NCBI RefSeq assembly: GCF_036226745.1
Contig: NZ_CP109013.1
Span: 6,758,001 to 6,822,000 of the forward strand
Origin: Streptomyces sp. NBC_00683
Lineage (GTDB): Bacteria > Actinomycetota > Actinomycetes > Streptomycetales > Streptomycetaceae
Direction of reading: 5' to 3'
DNA length: 64,000 nucleotides
In this document: positions 8,870 to 16,064 of the stretch, in pieces
How the letters are laid out: every line of letters begins with the position of its first letter
Numbering within the stretch: the first letter of the stretch is position 1
The notes under the pieces: model-generated
What the model saw: only the letters and a program-made list of their open reading frames with translations
Databases searched by the model: none
What the model was told of the DNA's origin: nothing
Made by a program: the position numbers and the translations under genes

Positions 8870-9207
8870 CTGTCCTCGGGTGCCACGTAGCGTCCGGATG
8901 CGAGAATCCTGCGGATTTCCGCGTCAGTCGCGTGATCGGCATCCGCGTAGTTGCCACCGGCGGTCCTGAGCTTCGTGGAGAGAGCGGCCAGTAGCGACAC
9001 GGTGTCCAGGAACTGGTCGTTGCTGAAGCGCGCAAATGAGTCGAGCGCCTCGGACACTTCGTGGTGGGTGCGTGGTACCCGGGCCGTGACGGTCAGCTCG
9101 CCGTCGGGACGACCTTGGTAGAGCAGTCCGGCAAGCTCTACCAGCAGGTTGGAGTTGCCATTGATGGAAGCGCCGCTGACCGCGTAACCGTCGTTGTGAC
9201 CTGTCAT
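8866..9207 (-). CDS. EspC/ESX-secretion-associated-like small protein (114 aa minus stop = 113 aa)
   Basis: This short, mostly helical acidic protein starts at ATG 9207 and overlaps the muramidase-like gene by four bases. The segment VPRTHHEVSEALDSFARFSN and the following helix (LLAALSTKLRTAGGNYADAD) resemble the ESX-1 secretion-associated, WXG100-like superfamily of actinobacteria. It has no signal peptide. As the first gene of a three-gene coupled operon it may be a co-secreted partner or chaperone of the muramidase-like protein. Confidence 0.65.
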   Translation of the reverse strand: MTGHNDGYAVSGASINGNSNLLVELAGLLYQGRPDGELTVTARVPRTHHEVSEALDSFARFSNDQFLDTVSLLAALSTKLRTAGGNYADADHATDAEIRRILASGRYVAPEDR

Positions 9208-9322
9208 GTTCCGTCCCCCGATTGGATCATGGTCACAGGATAGGGGAGGGTGTGTTCCGCCGTCGCACGGACGTGCCCCATACGGCCGGGAGTTGATCCG
9301 CTGCGTCCGGTGACCGCTTCGA

Positions 9323-9380
9323 GCGCCGACCCGATCCGGGCCGGGCCGCAATGCGCGCGCCCGGTCCGGATCGGCGGCGG
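9323..9380. terminator. Hairpin after the phospholipase gene
   Basis: A long GC-rich inverted repeat with a few mismatches (left arm from ~9323, right arm ending at ~9380) begins right at the stop codon of the minus-strand phospholipase gene, upstream of the T7SS-like operon. It fits a factor-independent terminator of the U-less Streptomyces kind. Confidence 0.6.
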
Positions 9381-9878
9381 TCAGGCGGTTTGAGGCGATC
9401 TGTTGGAGCCCACCTCGGCCGGTGCGACGCCGAAGATGTCCACGGCGTGGTAGTACGTCCAGGCCGTGGCGTTGCAGGACGTCAGTGTGGCGCCGGAGTA
9501 GCCGGCACACACGCGCTTGAGGTCCGAATAGAACGCGGAGTCGATGCGGGCTTTGTTGGCGGAGAAGGTGCCGGCTGCCTTGTAGTTCCGGTAGCCGAAG
9601 TCGTGGCGGGCGCACGCCGTTTGGAAGGGGAAGCCGAACGGGTTGTCGGGGGAGGTGCTGCAGTAGTCCGTCCCCCAGTCGAAGCCGTACGCGGCCCATG
9701 CGCCCTGGTTGTTGCGGGCGGCATTCCAGGCGTTGTAACTGGAGGCGCTCGTCTGGGTCCAGGAGCTGAGGACCTGGGGCTTGTCCGAAGGGGCAGCCGA
9801 AGCGGATGCGGCGGGTATCAGGGCGAGCGGGAGCGACAGGGCGACTGTGGCGAGCAAGGTGGCGAAGCGGCGACGCAT
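9381..9878 (-). CDS. Secreted prokaryotic phospholipase A2 (165 aa)
   Basis: A Sec signal peptide (Arg-rich start, ~20-residue hydrophobic core, Ala-x-Ala end near residue 29) precedes a compact domain. That domain carries the catalytic ACARHDFGYRNYK segment, whose His-Asp pair is the active site of the streptomycete PLA2 family (Pfam Phospholip_A2_3). Paired Cys residues and a GFDWGTDYCS calcium-loop-like stretch are present. Size matches the family. GGAGG precedes ATG 9878. It hydrolyses the sn-2 ester of phospholipids outside the cell. It is an ordinary exoenzyme sitting between the accessory units. Confidence 0.9.
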   Translation of the reverse strand: MRRRFATLLATVALSLPLALIPAASASAAPSDKPQVLSSWTQTSASSYNAWNAARNNQGAWAAYGFDWGTDYCSTSPDNPFGFPFQTACARHDFGYRNYKAAGTFSANKARIDSAFYSDLKRVCAGYSGATLTSCNATAWTYYHAVDIFGVAPAEVGSNRSPQTA

Positions 9879-10308
9879 GAGCAACCTCCATGGGATGAAA
9901 GGGAGTTGTGGTGGCCGTGCTTCTCGCGGGTCTCGCGAGCCGCTCCAGAATGACGCCATGTACCTGCCATGCCTAGCTCTTGCGCCATCTGGACGCCAAG
10001 AATTGGTGTGAGTGTCGGGGAGTGGTCGGGGGGCCGCCCGGTGGGGCTCGGCATTCCCGAACCGCCTGGGACTTGTGAACTGAGTCAACGAATGCAATGC
10101 TTGGGTGTCGGTAGGTCGTCGCGAAAGGCTGCCGCCCGGCCCGGATGTCGCCGTGTCGGACCGCTGGCACCGGGCCGTGAGCGGCGGGCAGGGGCCGCGG
10201 GGCGCAACCTGGTCGACCGTCAAAATGGTGTCGTGATGCATATGTTGACGGGTGTGGCTGCATGCCCGTAGCGGCGTTCCCCTGGGCGCTGCCAGGGAGG
10301 GACAGCAG
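9879..10308. other. Divergent promoter region between PLA2 and the HelD-like gene
   Basis: These 430 bases hold the phospholipase promoter on the left, motif copy 3 at 10073, and a ~200-base leader before the HelD-like start. A ~57-codon frame beginning near 10095 is open but lacks a ribosome site and codon bias. No other feature is evident. Confidence 0.45.
10073..10101 (+). promoter_or_regulatory. Shared island promoter motif, copy 3
   Basis: TTGTGAACTGAGTCAA at 10073-10088 is identical to copy 1 over all 16 bases. TTGTGA (10073-10078) is followed by 17 bases and AATGCT (10096-10101). It points to the HelD-like gene at 10309, implying a leader of about 200 bases, longer than for copies 1, 2 and 5. 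Confidence 0.7.
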
Positions 10309-13300
10309 ATGAAGACCACCACACGCGACCAGGTCATCGCCGATGAGCAGAAGGCCGTGGACCGCGCGTACGACTGCTACGCCGAGCGACTCGCCGAGAT
10401 GACCGGGACTTCAGCAGCCACAGCCGCTGCCAGCAACAAGGACGGCATCGCCAACCGCCTCGACGCGGAGGAGAAGGCGGCGGCATACGACGGACTTGGT
10501 GGCGAATCACTCGTCACCGCCCGTGTCGACGCGCCGGAGGAGCCAGGAGGTGCGCCCCTGCCCTGGTACGTCGGGCGACGGGCCGTCTCCGACATCCGGA
10601 CCCGTGACACTGTCGTCGTGCTGTGGACCAGCCCGCTGGCGACGAAGTGGTTCGCGGCGCAGCCGCACGCGCCCGGCGACGTCGCCCTGCGGCGTCAACT
10701 GCGGTGTGTGCAGCGCGTCGTCGAGGACTACTTCGATGACATCGCTCCGGCTCTCCCCGTCCCCGATCCTGCCCTTCCCATGCTCCCGGCCGTGCCGACG
10801 CCTCGGCCGGCCGGGGACGATGCCGCCGTGCCGGAGACTGCCGTTGCCGGCGGAACAGGAGCGGAGTGGTCGGACATCGCCGCACGCGGAGGGCGCCCAC
10901 CGGTCCGTACCCCCGCTGATGTCGTCCGGCTCCAGCGCCGCAAGCCCCTCCAGCCGGACGACTTCCTGCTCCGGGAGCTCCAGCGCTCCCGCAGCGGCCG
11001 CATGAGGGACATCGTCGAGACCATCCGCCGTGACCAGATGGACCTGGTCACCGGCTCCCCTTCGGACATCCTCGTTGTGCAGGGCGGGCCGGGCACGGGC
11101 AAGTCCGCCGTCGGTCTGCACCGTGTGACCTGGCTCGTCAACAATGACCACTTCAAGGCTCAGGACATCCTGGTCATCGGCCCGCACCAGCGCTTCCTCG
11201 ACTACGTCGGCCAGGTCCTGCCCACCCTCGGAACCCGCGACGTCAACGCCGTACAGCTGTCCCGGTTGTGGGACGGCGAGGTGCTCGGCCCCGATACACC
11301 CCAGGCGCGGCTGGTGAAGTCCGACGAACGCATGTCGGCGGTCCTGCGGCGCCGCGTCGAGCACGAGTGCCGTCCGGAGGCCGTCGACGGCCTCCTCACC
11401 GCACCCTCCTTCGAGGGCGATGAGCCCGCCTTCACCATCACCGTCGGCAGTACGACTCTGCGCATTCCGCGCACGGAGGTTCACGCCCTCTTCGAGGAGG
11501 CGCGCGGCGGTGACGGGCCCCACCGTGAGCGCCGCGAGCGCTTCCGTAGCCTGCTCGTCGACCGCCTCCTGCGGGAACTCGCTGCTCTGGCCCCGCGTCG
11601 CGGAGCGGACGGGACGATCCGCCGCAGCCTGGAACGCAACCGCCAGGTGGAGCGCCTCCTCGACCGAGCGTGGCCCTCACCGGGCGCCCGCGAGGCTCTG
11701 CGCAGCCTCTACGACTCTGCCGACCTGCTGCGCGCCTGTGCCGACGGAATTCTCGACGAGGAGGAGCGGGCCGCGCTGCACCGGCCGCGGGCCGACAAGG
11801 CAGAGGACGATCCGTGGACCTTGGACGACCGTGTCTGTCTGGAGGAACTCCGTTACCTCGTCACGGGTGAGACGCCGCGGCGGTACGGCCACATTGTCGT
11901 CGACGAGGCCCAGGATCTGACCCCCATGCAGGCCCGCGCCCTGCGACGCCGCGTCGCCAGGGGCGGCTCGATGACCGTACTCGGCGATCTTGCCCAGGCC
12001 ACCGGCCCGTACCCGTACCCGGGATGGGACCGCCTCGGCGCGCTCCTGTCCGACCACGGTGACTGGCGCATCGAAGAGCTGACCACCAGTTATCGCGTAC
12101 CCGCTGAGATCATGGAGTTCGTCGCTCCGCTGGCTCGCACGGTCGCCCCCTCGCTGCCCTACCCGCGTGCAGTGCGCGAGGCCGGCGCGGAGGCCGTACG
12201 CACGATCGCCACCGAGCCGTGGAAGCTGCTCGGCGATACCGTCACCCAGGCCGTCCGCCTCGTCGGCAGCAGCGACGGGCGCAGCCTTCGTTCCGTCGCC
12301 GTCATCGTTCCCGACGACTCAGGATGGCTCGACGAGATCGCCCGCCATCTGGACGCGGCCGACGGCATCACGGAACACGAACGTGAGGCGGTGTCCGTGC
12401 TGGCCGCCACCCAGGCCAAGGGCATGGAGTACGACCATGTCCTCGTCGTGGAGCCCGCCACCATCGCCGACCGCGGCCCGGCCGGGCTGCGCCAGCTCTA
12501 CATCGCGCTGACCCGCAGTACCCAGAGCCTGACCGTTCTGCACACCTCCCCCCTGCCGGACGCCCTGACGGGCACCGCCGGGATCACGCAGGAACTGCTC
12601 CCCGGGACAGAACTCGGCTCCGGCACCGGCGCCGCACCGGTGGAAGCAGACATCCCGGAGATCGGTACCGACATCCGGGTCCGGGTCATCGGCCATACCA
12701 CCGGCGGCAACTACAAGGTCGAGGCGATCTCCCCCGCCACGGGCCGCCCGCTTCTCATGGCCGTGCGCCACGGCTCCACGCCTCCCGTCCATGGGGCGGA
12801 GCTGGACGCCTGGGTACTCCGTCATGCTTCCAGCGTCAGTTTCGTCACCGTTGACGAACGTGGCCGTCGGCCCATCTCGTCCACCATGGCCCGGCGTTAC
12901 GCGGACGCGCTCGCAGTTGTCGAGGACCTGGCCGGCGGGAACGTCCCCGAGGATTTCCGTGCCCGGCTGTCGGAGCTCAAGGGCATGGCCAACCGCTGCC
13001 TGCGTCTGGACCAGCACGACTGGCTGGATGTCTGGCATGTCCTCGGCTCCCCGGACAGGACCCGACTGAACCTGCTGCGGGACCTGGCGGCTAACGCCAC
13101 CCGCGCGTCCTCCTCCGGCGTACCGGACCTGGACCGGTTTCGGGCCGAATTGGAGCGCAGTGGCCTGGCCGAGGACCTGGCGGAGGCACGGCGGACTATC
13201 GAACGCCGCATCGGTGGCGCGGCCGTCCCGGTGGCGGAGAACGAGAAGGACGGCACGGACTCCACGCAACCGTCCGAGACACCCAAGGCACCTGAGCAGT

Positions 13301-13797
13301 CCGAGCCGAAAGCAGAAGAACTTATGACCACCCCCACGGACGCCCCCACCGCACCGGCACATGTGGAACAGCCCTCGGGCCTCCTCGGCGTCCTCGCGGT
13401 CTCGGCCGCAAAGGACCGCACCTGCAAGACCCATGAGGCGGTGCGCTTCGAACTCAAGGCGGCCCTTCTGCGCGCGGGCCGGGAGCTGGAGCCCGAACAC
13501 CCGGTCGTCGACGTCAACTGCGTCACGGAGACCGGCCACGTGCTCTTCGAGGTGCTCGGAGTCGGCCTCAACATGTACGCAGACCTCCGCTCGGGAGCGG
13601 CACGCCTCCGCGAGATCAACCACATTCTGGCCATGCCGGCCGACCACCTCTGCCTCGTCCTGTCCGGGCCGCCGGCCGAGGACTGGTCGGCCGCCACCGT
13701 CCACGACGTATTCGGCGTCGACGTCCTGTGGCGCACGTCGCAGCAGACGTGGGCCGGTCAGGGCGCCGACATCGCGCTGGGGGCGGAGCACTCATAG
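10309..13797 (+). CDS. HelD-like UvrD/SF1 helicase with long C-terminal extension (1162 aa)
   Basis: The N-terminal ~100 residues start with an EQ-x-AVDRAYDCYAERL helix and a YVGRR-type strand, as in HelD, the motor that frees stalled RNA polymerase. SF1 motifs follow: Walker A QGGPGTGKSA (~258-268), GPHQRFLDYVGQVLPTLG, motif II VVDEAQDLTPMQ (~530), YRVP, and YIALTRS (~730). Canonical HelD ends about here at 700-780 residues. This protein adds ~400 more: a small beta-rich part (~785-830), helices, a Pro/Glu linker and a C-terminal domain of unknown type (~1026-1162). GGGAGGG precedes ATG 10309. It carries motif copy 3 and sits among defence genes, so a role in sensing or clearing foreign transcription is plausible but unproven. 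Confidence 0.75.
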   Translation: MKTTTRDQVIADEQKAVDRAYDCYAERLAEMTGTSAATAAASNKDGIANRLDAEEKAAAYDGLGGESLVTARVDAPEEPGGAPLPWYVGRRAVSDIRTRDTVVVLWTSPLATKWFAAQPHAPGDVALRRQLRCVQRVVEDYFDDIAPALPVPDPALPMLPAVPTPRPAGDDAAVPETAVAGGTGAEWSDIAARGGRPPVRTPADVVRLQRRKPLQPDDFLLRELQRSRSGRMRDIVETIRRDQMDLVTGSPSDILVVQGGPGTGKSAVGLHRVTWLVNNDHFKAQDILVIGPHQRFLDYVGQVLPTLGTRDVNAVQLSRLWDGEVLGPDTPQARLVKSDERMSAVLRRRVEHECRPEAVDGLLTAPSFEGDEPAFTITVGSTTLRIPRTEVHALFEEARGGDGPHRERRERFRSLLVDRLLRELAALAPRRGADGTIRRSLERNRQVERLLDRAWPSPGAREALRSLYDSADLLRACADGILDEEERAALHRPRADKAEDDPWTLDDRVCLEELRYLVTGETPRRYGHIVVDEAQDLTPMQARALRRRVARGGSMTVLGDLAQATGPYPYPGWDRLGALLSDHGDWRIEELTTSYRVPAEIMEFVAPLARTVAPSLPYPRAVREAGAEAVRTIATEPWKLLGDTVTQAVRLVGSSDGRSLRSVAVIVPDDSGWLDEIARHLDAADGITEHEREAVSVLAATQAKGMEYDHVLVVEPATIADRGPAGLRQLYIALTRSTQSLTVLHTSPLPDALTGTAGITQELLPGTELGSGTGAAPVEADIPEIGTDIRVRVIGHTTGGNYKVEAISPATGRPLLMAVRHGSTPPVHGAELDAWVLRHASSVSFVTVDERGRRPISSTMARRYADALAVVEDLAGGNVPEDFRARLSELKGMANRCLRLDQHDWLDVWHVLGSPDRTRLNLLRDLAANATRASSSGVPDLDRFRAELERSGLAEDLAEARRTIERRIGGAAVPVAENEKDGTDSTQPSETPKAPEQSEPKAEELMTTPTDAPTAPAHVEQPSGLLGVLAVSAAKDRTCKTHEAVRFELKAALLRAGRELEPEHPVVDVNCVTETGHVLFEVLGVGLNMYADLRSGAARLREINHILAMPADHLCLVLSGPPAEDWSAATVHDVFGVDVLWRTSQQTWAGQGADIALGAEHS

Positions 13798-13850
13798 CGC
13801 GCTCCTGCTGCCCACCACCGTTGTCCGAGGTGACTGACAGACTCGCGATC

Positions 13851-15953
13851 ATGTTCACGGGGATCGATGACGTCGACTGGGCGTCCATGGGCCATGCGTA
13901 CGGCGATGCTTCCGATGTGCCGGATTTGCTGCGAGGGCTGGCGTCCTCCGACGCGGCCGAGCGGGAGATCGCACTCGACGGCATGCACGGCGCCGTGCAC
14001 CACCAAGGGGACGTGTACGACAGCACCGTCGCGTGCATCCCCTTCCTGTTCGAACTGGTCGGGACAGCAGGCCTGCCGGGACGCGGCGAGATCGTCGACC
14101 TGCTGCGCAGTATCGAGGGGGACGGCCGGGACCCGGAGGAGATGGACTTCTGGTCCGACGACGAGGACGAGTACGCGGCCTGGGCCGGGATGCTCGCCGA
14201 GGCGGAGTCGCAGGTGCGGGCGCGCAGCGGTGTGCTCCTGGAGCTCCTCGACGACGCCTGCGAGGGGCTGAGGTGTGCGTTGCCGGGCGCGCTGGTGCAG
14301 TTGCACGAGGAGCCGGAGACGGTTCTGGCAGCGCTGCGCCGAAGGCTCGCTGAGGAGCGGGATCCGGGGGTCTTGCGGGCGTTGGCCGCAGCGCTGGGAG
14401 AACTGGGCGTCCGCGAAGCCAAGTTCGCGGAGCGTGCCGGTGAGACTCTGGCCGGCCTCCTCGCCCGGAGGAACGGTCCGGGCGATGCCGGGCTGCGACT
14501 GTCCGCCCTCCTGCAGCTGGCGCGGTGCGCGCCCGGTCGGCTCCCGGAACGGTCAGTGGATATCGCCACCGGTGTGATGCGGGAGGCACGCGACGCGCAG
14601 GAGGACGAATCGGCGGGCGAGATCAAGGGCGCCGCCCCACAGACACCGACGATGATTTCCTATCTGCGCCGGCTCAAGGCGTCCCAGCGCACCACGGCCA
14701 AGGCCTCCTGGGCGACCGAACTGCTCGCGGACCTGCACCGTGCCCTGGACGACCGAGTCGTCGAACGCTTCGCGCTGTTGGAGGACCAGCTGCGCAGCCC
14801 TGACTGGGGCCAGCGGCGTGAGGCGATCGACATGGGTGGTCTGTTGCTGACGGGATGGCGGGGCCCGCACGAGGAGCCCGTGCGGCTTCTGGGCGAGCAG
14901 ATCCGCGAAGCCGATCACCGCATCGTCCGGTGGGCGGCATCGGAACTCAGACACCTATACGCCCTCGGCAGGCCGGCGGCCGACGCACTGGCCGAACGGG
15001 CGGCGGCCGGGCCGGACTTCCCACCCCAGGCCCGGTGGAACGAAACCTCCTACGGGGCCGTGCTGAGCGCGCTCGCCGCACAGGGAGACGCGCGGGCCGT
15101 GCCGGGGCTCGTGGGAGTGCTGCGGTTCGGACACGTGCCGGAGGACCTGGGTGACTGGATCGACCGCATGGGCGAGGGTCCTGCCGCGGCGCTGGCGCCG
15201 GTGCTGGACGGAAGACTGCGCGCGGTGGATCCCGTGAACCGTTCCTGGGGCGCCGAGTACCTGCTGAAGGCCGCGGTTGCCGTCGGATCGGCCGAGGCGC
15301 CGAGCACGGTCCTCCGGATCCTGCGGACTGCGGAGGGGCGGGCCGTCCCGGCAAGGGGCGCCGCGTTGCGCGCCCTGGCACGGCTCGGCCCGACGGTAGC
15401 CCGCGAGGCACTCCCGGAGCTGCGGTCACTGGCGCGGAACGGTGCGCCGCACCACAGCGTCGACGCGGCAGCAGCACTGTGGCCGGTCGGGGGCGAGGAG
15501 AAAACCGTCCTCCCCGCACTCAGGACAGCGCTCACAGCGAAGGACTGGTCGCCGCGGCATGACGCGCTGCGAGTGGTCGCCGACATGGGAGCGAGGGCTG
15601 CCGTACTGCTGCCCGAACTGCGTGCGCTCGCGGCGTCACCGGAGAGGAACGTCGGCTGGGTCGCGGGCACCCTCGCGGTGGCACTGTGGGAGGCGAGCCG
15701 TGACGTGGAGGAGTCCATGCCCGTCCTGCTGCACGCGTGGTCCGCGCACATCGACAACCGGCCTGACGTAGCCCGGGTATGGGCGGGCATGGGTTCCGCG
15801 GCCACTCCTGCGGTCCCCGTGCTCCGCCAAGAGCTCGTTGCCGCACGCCGCCACAACAACACAGGCGGCAGAGGGCGTATGCGCTACCGCTGCGCCGACG
15901 ACGAACTGCTGTTGCGGCACGCTCGCGCCGTGTTCAAGGTGTGCGGCGGGTAG
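13851..15953 (+). CDS. HEAT-repeat protein (700 aa)
   Basis: The whole length is made of helical repeats of PBS-lyase/HEAT type, with recurring A-x-x-AL-x-x-LA patterns and a clear run of repeats from about residue 190 to the end. The N-terminus (MFTGIDDVDW...GAVHHQGDVYD, then ACIPFLFELV) is one I know as a common streptomycete HEAT protein of unknown function. GTG 13830 is an alternative start. It begins just after the HelD-like gene but has no motif copy, and it is probably a scaffold unrelated to the island genes. Confidence 0.75.
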   Translation: MFTGIDDVDWASMGHAYGDASDVPDLLRGLASSDAAEREIALDGMHGAVHHQGDVYDSTVACIPFLFELVGTAGLPGRGEIVDLLRSIEGDGRDPEEMDFWSDDEDEYAAWAGMLAEAESQVRARSGVLLELLDDACEGLRCALPGALVQLHEEPETVLAALRRRLAEERDPGVLRALAAALGELGVREAKFAERAGETLAGLLARRNGPGDAGLRLSALLQLARCAPGRLPERSVDIATGVMREARDAQEDESAGEIKGAAPQTPTMISYLRRLKASQRTTAKASWATELLADLHRALDDRVVERFALLEDQLRSPDWGQRREAIDMGGLLLTGWRGPHEEPVRLLGEQIREADHRIVRWAASELRHLYALGRPAADALAERAAAGPDFPPQARWNETSYGAVLSALAAQGDARAVPGLVGVLRFGHVPEDLGDWIDRMGEGPAAALAPVLDGRLRAVDPVNRSWGAEYLLKAAVAVGSAEAPSTVLRILRTAEGRAVPARGAALRALARLGPTVAREALPELRSLARNGAPHHSVDAAAALWPVGGEEKTVLPALRTALTAKDWSPRHDALRVVADMGARAAVLLPELRALAASPERNVGWVAGTLAVALWEASRDVEESMPVLLHAWSAHIDNRPDVARVWAGMGSAATPAVPVLRQELVAARRHNNTGGRGRMRYRCADDELLLRHARAVFKVCGG

Positions 15954-16013
15954 GGCATCTCAAGGGTGACAGCACCCGAACGGAGTGGTCGGCCCCGGTC
16001 GTGAGGAGACGGC

Positions 16014-16054
16014 CCGTGTACGCCGGGGTGGCGTAGCCCGCCCGGCGTACACGG
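16014..16054. terminator. Bidirectional terminator between convergent genes
   Basis: A perfect 14-bp stem (16014-16027 with 16041-16054) and a 13-base loop lie between the convergent HEAT-repeat and GmrSD-like genes. Confidence 0.75.
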
Positions 16055-16064
16055 ATCTCACGTC

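Noticed and set aside
10095..10271. Small peptide gene in the leader of the HelD-like gene
   Set aside because: The frame is open for ~57 codons but has no ribosome site, and its start codon would lie inside the proposed -10 region.
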